Source: Clostridia bacterium
GTDB lineage: Bacteria; Bacillota; Clostridia; Monoglobales; Monoglobaceae
NCBI GenBank assembly: GCA_017546205.1
Contig: JAFYXJ010000014.1
Span: forward strand, 28,851-92,850
Direction of reading: 5' to 3'
DNA: 64,000 nt
Positions 17,731 through 26,115 of the stretch are shown piece by piece. The notes beneath the pieces are model-generated. The model did not search any database and was not told where the DNA came from. It saw only the letters and a program-made list of their open reading frames with translations. Every line of letters starts with the position of its first letter. Positions within the stretch are counted from its first letter, which is position 1. The position numbers were made by a program, and so were the translations under genes.

Positions 17731-18975
17731 ATGACCAGATTCCGTGGATTGAATTATCGTCGGCCGGCATATCTGCTGATGCTGATGAACCTGCTGGGGT
17801 TCGGTTTGCTGTTTGTTAAAAACGGCTATAACCTTAATATGCTGTATGTGGGAGCAGGCCTTCTGGGGCTGTTTATTTTCATTTATTCCATCATTGTTCT
17901 TTGCAATATGGGAGACAAGTTTATTGTGTTGATGGCGTGTATGCTGATTACCATCGGCGTTCTGCTTTTGTGTAGATTGAATTTGGAATTTGGTATCAAA
18001 CAGATTATTTGGGTTGCTGTGGGGGGCGTGGTGTTCTTTGCCTCGTACCTCATATATTATCACATCCGTTTCTGGCATAAACTCTGGATGTTTTATGGTA
18101 TTCTGGGAACAGGATTGTTCCTTGCCACATTGATACTGGGCACAACGGTCAATGGTTCCAGAAACTGGATTACTTTTGGGGGATTCAGTTTTCAGCCGTC
18201 AGAAATCACCAAGATACTGTTTATTATGCTGCTTGCCTGCTATTATTCCGGGGCATGGGAAAAACCATTGGGCAGAATTACGCCCAAATGGATGACGCTG
18301 CTGATTACCTATCTGTTTATTGGATTTTTAGTTTTACAACGGGACTGGGGAACCATTCTGGTTCTGTTTGCCATTTATCTGTTTATGATTTATGTGTACG
18401 AGAAAACCTACGGATTTCTTTTGATGAATCTGGGCGCTGCATCTTTGGTTGCAGTGCTGGGGTATCGGTTTTTATACCATATTCAGGTGCGTGTCAGCAC
18501 CTGGATGGACCCTTGGGCAGATATCTCCAACAAGGGATACCAGATTACCCAATCTTTATTTGCCATTGCATCGGGAAACTATTTCGGCAGAGGATTGGGA
18601 AATGGGTCTCCGGGATATATTCCGGAGGTGCATTCCGACTTTATTTTTGCGGCAGTGTGTGAGGAGATGGGCGTTTTTGGCGGTGCCGCCATTATTATTC
18701 TATTCTTCTTGATTGCATACCGCTGTTTCAAGATTGCCATTACGGCAACCGAGCCCTATGATAAAGCAGTTTGTCTGGGGTTGACTTTGATGTTTGCCAT
18801 ACAGACCTTTATTATCGTAGGTGGTGTGATCAAAATGATTCCGCTTACCGGCATTACCTTGCCTTTTGTCAGTTATGGAGGTACTTCCATTGTAGTAAAT
18901 TTTATTTCTCTTGGCATTATTCAGGCAATTTCTGCCAAGGAGGAACGACGGGGAGGTGGCAAAGGTGGCAAATAA
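17731..18975 (+). CDS. SEDS family peptidoglycan glycosyltransferase (FtsW/RodA/SpoVE)
   Basis: Polytopic membrane protein of 414 residues with about ten hydrophobic segments. SEDS proteins polymerise lipid II with a cognate class B PBP. Family motifs are clear: NGSRNWITFGGFSFQPSE near residues 138-155, the large extracellular loop with the catalytic-region aspartate (WMDPWADISNKGYQ), HSDFIFAAVCEEMG, and the last-helix signature PLTGITLPFVSYGG. It overlaps the following PBP gene by 11 bp, as expected for partner proteins. Sequence alone does not tell RodA, FtsW or SpoVE apart here; the association with an FHA protein recalls RodA. Start ATG 17731 behind AAAGGAGG. Confidence 0.93.
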   Translation: MTRFRGLNYRRPAYLLMLMNLLGFGLLFVKNGYNLNMLYVGAGLLGLFIFIYSIIVLCNMGDKFIVLMACMLITIGVLLLCRLNLEFGIKQIIWVAVGGVVFFASYLIYYHIRFWHKLWMFYGILGTGLFLATLILGTTVNGSRNWITFGGFSFQPSEITKILFIMLLACYYSGAWEKPLGRITPKWMTLLITYLFIGFLVLQRDWGTILVLFAIYLFMIYVYEKTYGFLLMNLGAASLVAVLGYRFLYHIQVRVSTWMDPWADISNKGYQITQSLFAIASGNYFGRGLGNGSPGYIPEVHSDFIFAAVCEEMGVFGGAAIIILFFLIAYRCFKIAITATEPYDKAVCLGLTLMFAIQTFIIVGGVIKMIPLTGITLPFVSYGGTSIVVNFISLGIIQAISAKEERRGGGKGGK

Positions 18976-20392
18976 AAAGAAACCCGCAGAACAGCCTGAA
19001 ATGATAAAAAAAGGGTATTCGGCCAATCGACGGATGATTCATGTACTGGTTGCGGTCTGTCTGATGTTTTTGTCACTGGTAACCTATCTCCTCTATTTCA
19101 ATATGTTTGAGGCAAGAGAGGTTGCTGCCAATCCATACAACAAACGGCAATGGGAAGATGAACGGTTTGTGAAGCGGGGCAATATCTATGACCGCGACGG
19201 TGTTCTTTTGGCAGAAACGGTGGTAGATGGTGACAACCGTACCCGACGGTATCCAAAGGGAAACCTTTATAGTCATGTGATTGGCTACTATTCCAGAGTG
19301 TACGGGAAAAGCCAGTTGGAAATGGCGTATGACAAAGAACTTCTGGGACACGGGGATATTACCATCAATTTCAATGAACTCCGCTCCGGATATGACTTGA
19401 ATCTGACCATTGACCACGATCTGCAGCAGTATGCATACAGCCAGCTTTCCGGCAGGAATGGTGCCATTGTGGCATTGGAACCTGCCACCGGGAAAGTACT
19501 ATGTATGGTGAGTTACCCGGATTTTTCGCCGAATGCAAAAACTCTGGAACAGAATTGGTCTGCCATTGTGGAGAGGGAGGACTCTCCTCTTCTGGCGCGG
19601 GCAACTCAAGGTTTGTATGCACCCGGTTCCACTTATAAAATTGCTACCGCCGCAGCTGCGTATGAAAGCGGAAGAATGGCGGAAACTTTTCAGGACACCG
19701 GCGTCTTCGAACAGGATGGAATGAAAGTTGCCAACTATGGGGAGAAAGCGTACGGAGAACTGGGATTAAAGCGTGGGTTTGAACTTTCCAGCAATTTTGT
19801 TTTTTGTACATTGGGATATGAAATGGGCGCCCAAAAGGTGCTGAAAAAAGCAGAAGATTTTGGTATTAATCAAGGATTTTCCTTTGATATTGCTACAAGT
19901 AAAAGTCGGATTGAGTATAAAAAAATGGTGGATGCGGACAGCGCATTGGTTTCCATTGGGCAGGGACAGCTGTTGATGACACCGCTCCATGTAGCCATGA
20001 TGGGGGCTTCGGTTGCAAATAAGGGAAAGATGATGCAACCCTATCTGGTAAATTCTATCACTACCGCATCCGGAGTGACCCTTGCAACCACCCGACCGTC
20101 GATGGCATATCAGCCTATGAATCAGGAATGTGCACTTTATCTGGATGAACTGATGCGGGGAGTGGTAGCCAACGGAACAGGAACCGGTGCACGGATTTCC
20201 GGTATTACGGTAGCGGGGAAAACGGGGACGGCAGAGAATGAAACCAACAAGGACCATGCATGGTTTGTGGGATATGCTCCGGCGGAAGATCCCAAAATTG
20301 CCGTTGCGGTTCTTTTGGAATATGACGGTGGTGCGGGCGGTTCCAACGCAGCACCCATTGCCCGTCGAGTGATGCAAAAATATTTACAATAG
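18965..20392 (+). CDS. Class B penicillin-binding protein (PbpA/PBP2-like transpeptidase)
   Basis: A 475-residue bitopic transpeptidase, the likely partner of the upstream SEDS protein. The lysine-rich cytoplasmic head is followed by one membrane helix (about residues 23-45), a short PBP dimer-type region (RGNIYDRDG) and the transpeptidase domain. The catalytic motifs are intact: SxxK at Ser222 (STYK), SxN at Ser275 (SSN) and KTG at Lys419 (KTGTAE). No glycosyltransferase domain is present. The compact N-terminal part resembles actinobacterial PbpA. I chose GTG 18965, 8 nt after GGGGAGG; GTG 18956 is an alternative. The coding region overlaps the SEDS gene in another frame. Confidence 0.92.
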   Translation: MANKKKPAEQPEMIKKGYSANRRMIHVLVAVCLMFLSLVTYLLYFNMFEAREVAANPYNKRQWEDERFVKRGNIYDRDGVLLAETVVDGDNRTRRYPKGNLYSHVIGYYSRVYGKSQLEMAYDKELLGHGDITINFNELRSGYDLNLTIDHDLQQYAYSQLSGRNGAIVALEPATGKVLCMVSYPDFSPNAKTLEQNWSAIVEREDSPLLARATQGLYAPGSTYKIATAAAAYESGRMAETFQDTGVFEQDGMKVANYGEKAYGELGLKRGFELSSNFVFCTLGYEMGAQKVLKKAEDFGINQGFSFDIATSKSRIEYKKMVDADSALVSIGQGQLLMTPLHVAMMGASVANKGKMMQPYLVNSITTASGVTLATTRPSMAYQPMNQECALYLDELMRGVVANGTGTGARISGITVAGKTGTAENETNKDHAWFVGYAPAEDPKIAVAVLLEYDGGAGGSNAAPIARRVMQKYLQ

Positions 20393-20463
20393 TAAAATCA
20401 GGACTTGCAAAATAAAAAAAAGCGAGCATAAACATATCTTGTAGAATGACAGGAGGTGTTTGT

Positions 20464-21150
20464 ATGCTTGCTTTTTTTATGCAATGTTTGCAGTCGGTGA
20501 CGCTTCTGCTTTCCTATGTGGCAAACGGTAATGCCTTTCCCAAACCATTGTCTGCCGCAGAAGAACGGGAATGTTTGAAACGGTTTGCTCAGGGAGATAT
20601 GGAAGCAAGAAATACACTGATAGAGCACAATCTCAGACTTGTGGCGCACATTGCAAAAAAATATTTAGGATGTGGGCAGGAACAGGAAGAACTGCTTTCG
20701 GTGGGAACCATTGGATTGATTAAAGGAATCACCAGTTTCAATCCGGAAAAAGGAACCCGCCTTGCAACCTATGCGGCAAGATGTGTGGACAATGAAATCC
20801 TGATGTTACTTCGTGCCAAAAAGAAGGAGCAGGGGGATGTGTCCCTAAACGAATCCATCGGGACTGATAAAGAGGGGAATCAGATCATGCTGATGGATGT
20901 TCTGGCAGGAGATAATGAGGATATTTTTGATGAAATCCACACCGGAATAGAGGTGCGTAAACTGTACCGAAATCTCAAGAACGAACTGGATGAACGAGAG
21001 CAGGAGGTGGTGATTCTCCGATATGGATTGTTAGACGGGAATTGCATACCGCAAAGAGAAATTGCTAAGCGTTTAAAAATTTCCCGTTCTTATGTTTCGC
21101 GTATTGAAAAAAAAGCTGTACAAAAATTACGGAAAGGAATTGTGGAGTAA
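20464..21150 (+). CDS. sigK: Pro-sigma-K, late mother-cell sporulation sigma factor
   Basis: A 228-residue sigma factor directing late mother-cell genes (cortex, coat). Sigma-70 regions 2-4 are complete, with LIEHNLRLVAHIAKKY, GTIGLIKGI, LATYAARCVDNEILM, and the final helix-turn-helix REIAKRLKISRSYVSRIEKK, very close to sigma-K/sigma-E. The hydrophobic N-terminus, ending in LLLSYVANGNAFPKPLS, matches the pro-sequence and processing region of B. subtilis pro-sigma-K (SYVKNNAFPQPLS). Removal by an intramembrane protease (SpoIVFB) is therefore expected; that gene is not in the window. The gene is uninterrupted, with no skin-like element. Start ATG 20464 behind AGGAGGTG. The 70-bp upstream gap contains CATA-type elements, but I cannot define a promoter. 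Confidence 0.93.
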   Translation: MLAFFMQCLQSVTLLLSYVANGNAFPKPLSAAEERECLKRFAQGDMEARNTLIEHNLRLVAHIAKKYLGCGQEQEELLSVGTIGLIKGITSFNPEKGTRLATYAARCVDNEILMLLRAKKKEQGDVSLNESIGTDKEGNQIMLMDVLAGDNEDIFDEIHTGIEVRKLYRNLKNELDEREQEVVILRYGLLDGNCIPQREIAKRLKISRSYVSRIEKKAVQKLRKGIVE

Positions 21151-21156
21151 GTCCAA

Positions 21157-21185
21157 TTGCATAATTTCTTAAAATCGGTTACAAT
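21157..21185 (+). promoter_or_regulatory. Sigma-A-like promoter for the VIT/vWA-like gene
   Basis: TTGCAT (21157-21162) and TACAAT (21180-21185), spacer 17 bp, starting 6 bp after the sigK stop codon. Confidence 0.65.
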
Positions 21186-21218
21186 ACAAGATATACCAAT
21201 GAGACGGGGGAGTCCTTC

Positions 21219-23165
21219 ATGAATTTGTTGAATCAAATCATCATCGATGGTAAAATCTGTCTGGATTATGCCTTTTTGTCTGCAGAATATCAGTTTGCAT
21301 TTGCTGATGCCGAGTCCAAAGGCGTTCGGTACTTTTTCCCTGTGCCGGAGGGTGGACAGGTGACAGGTTTGCAACTGATGGATGATGAGGGAAGATTGAT
21401 GCGTGGGGAGATTTCTTCTCTGCGTGAGGAATCTCTGAAAGATGCAGGGCTTTCGTTGGTGAGAATCAGCCCGTGTCTTTACTGTCTGACGATTCATCAA
21501 AAAATGCAGGTTTGCAGAGTGTTGGTGCAAATGCTGCTTCCTCTCAAAAGACAAGGAAATCAGGTGCGGTTTGTATTCCCCTCCGGTATGGAAACCGGAA
21601 AACTATGGGGAGAGAAAAATCGGTGTCGGATACAGATGAATCTGGAACTGGAATCCGGTCAGGCGTCATCTTTGCATCATGCGGTTGCGTGTACCCAGCA
21701 GGGTATTTCTGCAGAATTTGAGTCCGGAGCGGATTTTGTACTGGATATGACACAACCATTGCGTCAATCTACCGCGTTGATTCAGGAAAATCGGGATGAG
21801 ACGGTAGGGATTTACCGACTTTGCCCTAAAATGATTACAGAATATCGGAAAAACAGTTATAAGCGTGTGATGTTATTGCTGGACACCACCGGAACAGCGG
21901 ATGAAAAAAGGTTTGCGCAAGTCCGGGAACTTTTTTTGCGAATTTTGCAGGCATTGCCGGGGGATATGGTGGTTCAGGCAATTTTTGCCGGAGCCCCGAG
22001 GAGCCTGATACTTCCCAGTTTTATGTCGGTGGGCGAAACCCTGACGCAGATTTTGTTTCAGGCACTTAAGGTATGCCCCCGGGGCGGAAATTTACGGGAG
22101 ATGCTGGAAAACCTGCCCGAAGATGCCGATGAAGAGACATTGGTCATTCTGGTTTCCTCCGGTCTGTCAAGAGAATTGTATCGTCCCTTAAATAGCAGGA
22201 TTCCCATTCACTTATTTACGGTGGGCACGGTGGAAGAAACACCCCTTGCGGAATTCTGGAACCAGACCGGAACGGGAACCCATCACCATTGCTATCCGGG
22301 AGAAAATCTTACCCAACGAACCCGTGACAGGGTGAACTGGCTGTTCTCTTGTTGCTCTCAAGTGGACGTTATTCCACAGGATGCGGTGGTACAGGAATGG
22401 TATATGCTGAATCGGGACTTGGCCGCAGACGGATATATGGATGTAGCAATTCGGTTTTTCGGGGCACCGCCCCAGACCTTTTTGTTACGGCACCGGAATC
22501 AGGATAAAGAATATATCACGACAGAAACCATAACGGTGTATTCCCATCTGCCAATGGCATCCCAGTTGTTTGCATCGGCAAAAGTCCGGCAACTGACATG
22601 GTTGCTTTCCAAAGTGGATGTAAGCTCAGTTCCGGCAATCAAAGAAGAAATTGAAAAGATTGCAATCTCTTATGGGATATTGTCATCAGAGACCATGTTT
22701 GCACTGGCTTGTCAGGGTGAAAGAATCGCTGTGCCCGCCCATCTGGTGCTGGCACCGGTGGAGGATGTACGCCCTACGGTATTCGGGGAAAGAATAAGAA
22801 CGGAGAAACTGTCCATAGAGCAGAAAAAAGATTGTATGGCGGTGCTGTTAAGTGCCTTGCATGTGGATGGTTCGGTCTGTGAAAGACAGATTGCAGACAA
22901 GGAATTGCGAAAACTTTGTACGGCATGGGCGATCATTGGATTTGCTATTCTGGAAGACAGTGTACCGGATTTCATCACGGAAAAGGCGGTAGCATACCTG
23001 CATGGGTGGACTCCAGATGGTATCCTCGGGGAACTTTATCAGACACGAGAAACGCTGATGCAGTTTCTTCATGACCGCCGGCAAAGATATGTAGAGTTAT
23101 GGGCAGACGTAACCCAACCGGATTCTGTGGTTTCTGCAGTAAAATTGTTAATAAAGATGACCTAA
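21219..23165 (+). CDS. VIT/von Willebrand A-like protein with degenerate metal site
   Basis: A 648-residue protein without signal peptide or membrane segment. The order of parts fits inter-alpha-trypsin-inhibitor-type proteins. A VIT-like beta domain is at about residues 15-125, and a vWA-like fold begins near residue 215. A linker then contains EIEKIAISYGILSSETMFALACQGE, the counterpart of the 'SRYTAFVAVDE' segment of that family, and a helical tail follows. The metal-ion site is eroded: DTTGT (Asp222) replaces DxSxS, GGNLR replaces the usual GGT, and VSSG replaces the TDG-type aspartate. This suggests a binding or scaffold role rather than Mg-dependent adhesion. The family call is from motif resemblance only. 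It stands alone between sigK and queH with its own promoter and terminator. Confidence 0.6.
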   Translation: MNLLNQIIIDGKICLDYAFLSAEYQFAFADAESKGVRYFFPVPEGGQVTGLQLMDDEGRLMRGEISSLREESLKDAGLSLVRISPCLYCLTIHQKMQVCRVLVQMLLPLKRQGNQVRFVFPSGMETGKLWGEKNRCRIQMNLELESGQASSLHHAVACTQQGISAEFESGADFVLDMTQPLRQSTALIQENRDETVGIYRLCPKMITEYRKNSYKRVMLLLDTTGTADEKRFAQVRELFLRILQALPGDMVVQAIFAGAPRSLILPSFMSVGETLTQILFQALKVCPRGGNLREMLENLPEDADEETLVILVSSGLSRELYRPLNSRIPIHLFTVGTVEETPLAEFWNQTGTGTHHHCYPGENLTQRTRDRVNWLFSCCSQVDVIPQDAVVQEWYMLNRDLAADGYMDVAIRFFGAPPQTFLLRHRNQDKEYITTETITVYSHLPMASQLFASAKVRQLTWLLSKVDVSSVPAIKEEIEKIAISYGILSSETMFALACQGERIAVPAHLVLAPVEDVRPTVFGERIRTEKLSIEQKKDCMAVLLSALHVDGSVCERQIADKELRKLCTAWAIIGFAILEDSVPDFITEKAVAYLHGWTPDGILGELYQTRETLMQFLHDRRQRYVELWADVTQPDSVVSAVKLLIKMT

Positions 23166-23189
23166 GGCGATGCCTTAGGTCATCTTTTT
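23154..23189. terminator. Bidirectional terminator, vWA-like gene / queH
   Basis: A 15-bp perfect stem AAGATGACCTAAGGC / GCCTTAGGTCATCTT (23154-23168 with 23172-23186), loop of 3 and T tract. It spans the stop codons of both convergent genes. Confidence 0.92.
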
Positions 23190-23788
23190 GAATAAATGCA
23201 TCCGCAATAATCTTGTCGGTATAGTCCGTATTCGCAGGAAAGTTCAATGGAACGCTTATAGCCCTCTTTCTTTTTAAAATCTGCTGGCAGATGGGGAACC
23301 CCGTATTCCAATGCCAATTTCTCTCCAATGGCGTTCAACACTTCTGCATTTTTCAAGGGACTGATGCTCAGGGTGGTGGTGAAATAGTCAAACCCTAATT
23401 CTTTTGCAGCTTTGGCTGCGGCAGATAGGCGTAATTCATAGCAGGCAAAGCAACGAGCACCACCCTCCGGGACTGCCTCCAGTCCTTTTGCGATGGAAGT
23501 AAAGGCATCGACGTCCCAGTCGCAGTCCAGAAAGGATACAGGATGTTTGTACTTGCCTTGGTCAATCAAACGGATTTGCTCGGCTTTGCGGTGTTCGTAT
23601 TCTTCTTCTGGTGCAATGTTGGGATTATAATATAAAACCGTGATGGCAAAATAACTGCTCAGGTATTCCAGAACATAACTGCTGCAGGGGGCACAGCAAC
23701 TGTGCAATAAGAGACGAGGAACGGAATCATCTTTTTGGATGGTCTCCAGAATCCTTTCCAGTTCTTTTTGATAATTTCTCTTTTGCAT
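23180..23788 (-). CDS. queH: QueH, epoxyqueuosine reductase
   Basis: Reduces epoxyqueuosine to queuosine in tRNA anticodons, as the non-cobalamin alternative to QueG (family knowledge, formerly DUF208). The 202-residue protein has the metal/cluster-binding cysteines of the family: LLLHSCCAPCSSY near residue 40, RCFACYELRL near 125 and the C-terminal YCGC. I chose ATG 23788, 6 nt after AGGAGGG; an upstream extension to 23821 would cover the -10 box. Divergent from tRNA-Arg. No other queuosine genes are in the window. Confidence 0.92.
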   Translation of the reverse strand: MQKRNYQKELERILETIQKDDSVPRLLLHSCCAPCSSYVLEYLSSYFAITVLYYNPNIAPEEEYEHRKAEQIRLIDQGKYKHPVSFLDCDWDVDAFTSIAKGLEAVPEGGARCFACYELRLSAAAKAAKELGFDYFTTTLSISPLKNAEVLNAIGEKLALEYGVPHLPADFKKKEGYKRSIELSCEYGLYRQDYCGCIYSKR

Positions 23789-23811
23789 AAGCCACCCTCC
23801 TTTTTGAATCC

Positions 23812-23841
23812 AGTATAGCATAAAAAAGTGCAGAAATGCAA
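23812..23841 (-). promoter_or_regulatory. Sigma-A promoter for queH
   Basis: Minus strand: TTGCAT (23841-23836) and TATACT (23817-23812), spacer 18 bp. Divergent from, and about 28 bp away from, the tRNA promoter. Confidence 0.75.
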
Positions 23842-23868
23842 GGAAATAAAAATTTTTTAAAAAAAGGC

Positions 23869-23897
23869 TTGCATTTTTAATAGAACCGTGCTATAAT
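23869..23897 (+). promoter_or_regulatory. Promoter for tRNA-Arg
   Basis: TTGCAT (23869-23874) and TATAAT (23892-23897), spacer 17 bp, 19 bp upstream of the mature tRNA. Confidence 0.85.
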
Positions 23898-23916
23898 AAC
23901 CAAGTTCGTTACATTT

Positions 23917-23993
<77 letters not shown>

Positions 23994-24000
23994 AATAAAA

Positions 24001-24028
24001 AAGCAAGCCTTTTCGGCTTGCTTTTTTT
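24001..24028. terminator. Terminator after tRNA-Arg, shared with the convergent ECF gene
   Basis: 9-bp stem AAGCAAGCC / GGCTTGCTT (24001-24009 with 24015-24023), then seven T. A-rich sequence on the other side allows function in both directions. Confidence 0.9.
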
Positions 24029-24033
24029 GTATG

Positions 24034-24591
24034 CTATTTTTTTGTTATCCAGATGGAGGGCAGAGGTGAGATTGCTCTTGCCTGTACCAATGCAAATCCA
24101 ACGCCGCAGGCAATGATGTAATCAATGATGTCGTGAATCAATGTACCAAGACCTGTCACATAAAAAGCGGTAACCAGCATGGGGGTTCCCTCAGCTGCAG
24201 GTGTGAAACCCAGAACCAGGAAAAGATACACCACGAGACTTTCTAATACTGCGTGAAGGATGGCGGTCACAATGCCGATGATAACCAGGTTGTAGCGTTT
24301 TTGAATCATCCATGCACCAACCAGTGCAAAAACCACATGGGATGCAGCACGGATAGCAACCACCAATGGGGTAGTAAACAAAAATCCCAGGGTGGTGCCG
24401 ATGGCAGTAAAGAGAGCCGCCCAAGGTGAAATGAACATTGCAATAAAAATGGGAACATGTGCCATAATGGTAGCAGTAAATGCCGGTGGCAGAGTTACCC
24501 GAAGAAAACTGAAATATACGGGGATAATAATCCCGATTGCGATTAAAAGAGCAGTTAATACAATGTCTTTGGTACGAATGTTTGTATTCAT
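24034..24591 (-). CDS. niaX: ECF transporter S component, probably niacin-specific (NiaX-like)
   Basis: A 185-residue integral membrane protein with about six hydrophobic segments, the size and style of an energy-coupling-factor substrate-binding subunit. The segment PPAFTATIMAHVPIFIAMFISP and the later AIRAASHVVFALVGAW resemble NiaX, the niacin S component (recognised by pattern, not by search). It would depend on a shared EcfAA'T module encoded elsewhere. The start ATG 24591 is behind GAGGAGG, and the promoter is at 24623-24651. If the substrate is not niacin, another vitamin or nucleobase is possible. Confidence 0.68.
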   Translation of the reverse strand: MNTNIRTKDIVLTALLIAIGIIIPVYFSFLRVTLPPAFTATIMAHVPIFIAMFISPWAALFTAIGTTLGFLFTTPLVVAIRAASHVVFALVGAWMIQKRYNLVIIGIVTAILHAVLESLVVYLFLVLGFTPAAEGTPMLVTAFYVTGLGTLIHDIIDYIIACGVGFALVQARAISPLPSIWITKK

Positions 24592-24622
24592 GAAAAACCC
24601 TCCTCAAATGATTTTCCATTCT

Positions 24623-24651
24623 ATGATAGCACAGTTGGTGATTTTTGTCAA
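24623..24651 (-). promoter_or_regulatory. Sigma-A promoter for the ECF S-component gene
   Basis: Minus strand: consensus TTGACA (24651-24646) and TATCAT (24628-24623), spacer 17 bp; leader about 25 nt, too short for a riboswitch. Confidence 0.82.
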
Positions 24652-24703
24652 ATAAAAGACCGGAAGAGGGTGAATTTTTTAACAATGAATTGCAGAAAAA
24701 TAC

Positions 24704-24732
24704 TTGATAATTTTGGAAGTTTGGGGTACAAT
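24704..24732 (+). promoter_or_regulatory. Promoter of the pgk-tpiA-gpmI operon
   Basis: TTGATA (24704-24709) and TACAAT (24727-24732), spacer 17 bp. The leader holds a small hairpin CCCCG/CGGGG (24765-24777), not followed by a T tract. Confidence 0.82.
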
Positions 24733-24809
24733 GTTGAATGGATAGAAAACTGTCATAGAATTAGCCCCGATTCGGGGAGTTAACATAATTATCTTTGGAG
24801 GTAATTTCC

Positions 24810-26000
24810 ATGAACAAGAAAACTGTAGATGACATTCAGGTACAAGGCAAAAAAGTATTGGTTCGTTGTGACTTTAATGTTCCTATTAAGGAAGGAAAAA
24901 TCACCGATGAAACCAGAATTGTAGGGGCACTCCCCACCATCAAAAAACTGATTGCAGATGGTGCAAAGGTTATCCTTTGTTCTCACATGGGTAAGCCCAA
25001 GGGTGAACCCAAGCCGGAACTTTCTCTGGCACCTGTTGCAGCTCGTCTGTCTGAGCATCTGGGCAAAGAGGTTGTTTTTGCTGCAGATGATACCGTAGTT
25101 GGCGACAATGCAAAGGCTGCAGTTGCTGCTATGAAAGACGGCGATGTTGTTCTTCTGGAAAACACCAGATACCGTGCAGAAGAAACCAAGAACGGCGAAG
25201 CACTCAGCAAGGAACTGGCTTCTTTGGCAGATGTTTTTGTAAATGACGCATTTGGTACTGCCCACAGAGCACACTGCTCCAATGTAGGTGTAACGCAGTA
25301 TATTGATACTGCAGTTGGCGGATACCTGATCAATAAAGAAATCGAGTATTTGGGTAATGCTGTGAATAATCCGGTAAGACCTTTGGTTGCTGTACTGGGT
25401 GGTTCCATGGTATCCTCCAAGATTTCTGTTATCAATAACTTGCTTGAAAAGGTTGACACCCTGATCATCGGCGGCGGTATGGCATATACCTTTATGAAGG
25501 CGCTGGGCGAAGAAGTCGGCGATTCTCTGCTGGAAGCAGATTACCTTGACTATGCAAAAGAAATGATGCAAAAGGCAGAAGAAAAGGGCGTAAAACTCTT
25601 GATCCCTGTAGATACTGTTGTTGCAAAAGATTTTGACAACGATGCAGAAAGCAAGACCGTTGAACGCGGTGGCATCGAAAAGGGCTGGCAGGGTCTTGAT
25701 ATCGGTGCAAAGACCGTAGAACTTTACAAAGATGCGTTGAAAGATGCAAAAACCGTTGTATGGAACGGACCTATGGGCGTATTTGAAATGCCCAACTTTG
25801 CAAAGGGTACCAATGCAATCGCTATGATGCTGGCTGACCTGGATGCAACCACCATCATTGGCGGCGGCGACAGCGTGGCAGCAGTGAATCAGGCCGGTCT
25901 GGGCGACAAGATGAGTCACATTTCTACCGGTGGCGGTGCTTCTCTGGAATTCTTAGAGGACAAAGATCTTCCCGGTATTGTAGCACTTAACGATAAATAA
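24810..26000 (+). CDS. pgk: Phosphoglycerate kinase with Lys-to-Met change at a conserved active-site position
   Basis: Transfers phosphate from 1,3-bisphosphoglycerate to ADP in glycolysis. The 396-residue protein has all other hallmarks: RCDFNVP, Arg36 (DETRI), [32 protein letters not shown], and the nucleotide site WNGPMGVFE and GGGDSVAAV. The interdomain motif normally reads GGxKVSxK; here it reads GGSMVSSK, with Met200 (ATG at 25407-25409) in place of the lysine that contacts the transferred phosphate, while Lys204 is kept. Start ATG 24810, 9 nt after GGAGG. First gene of a glycolytic operon. Either activity is reduced, another residue compensates, or the base is an error. Confidence 0.95.
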   Translation: MNKKTVDDIQVQGKKVLVRCDFNVPIKEGKITDETRIVGALPTIKKLIADGAKVILCSHMGKPKGEPKPELSLAPVAARLSEHLGKEVVFAADDTVVGDNAKAAVAAMKDGDVVLLENTRYRAEETKNGEALSKELASLADVFVNDAFGTAHRAHCSNVGVTQYIDTAVGGYLINKEIEYLGNAVNNPVRPLVAVLGGSMVSSKISVINNLLEKVDTLIIGGGMAYTFMKALGEEVGDSLLEADYLDYAKEMMQKAEEKGVKLLIPVDTVVAKDFDNDAESKTVERGGIEKGWQGLDIGAKTVELYKDALKDAKTVVWNGPMGVFEMPNFAKGTNAIAMMLADLDATTIIGGGDSVAAVNQAGLGDKMSHISTGGGASLEFLEDKDLPGIVALNDK

Positions 26001-26012
26001 TATGGGCAGAAA

Positions 26013-26089
26013 AGAACCGAACTACCAAATGCACACAGCGTTCGGCTCTATTATGCCTAGCAGAAAAGACCGAATACTTTCGGTCTTTT
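26013..26089 (+). other. Two tandem hairpins in the pgk-tpiA intercistronic gap
   Basis: The 115-bp gap has an imperfect stem AGAACCGAAC / GTTCGGCTCT (26013-26022 with 26040-26049). A perfect 11-bp stem AAAAGACCGAA / TTCGGTCTTTT (26064-26074 with 26079-26089) follows. The second resembles a weak terminator with only four T. They could tune the ratio of pgk to tpiA-gpmI message by partial termination or RNA stabilisation (inference). Confidence 0.6.
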
Positions 26090-26115
26090 GCCATGAAGAA
26101 GAAAGGAAAAGAATT

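Noticed and set aside
24592..24660. A riboswitch upstream of the NiaX-like gene.
   Set aside because: The distance from promoter to start codon is only about 25-30 nt, too short for any known aptamer.
24733..24809. A riboswitch in the pgk leader.
   Set aside because: The leader is only about 70 nt with one 5-bp hairpin and no known aptamer pattern.
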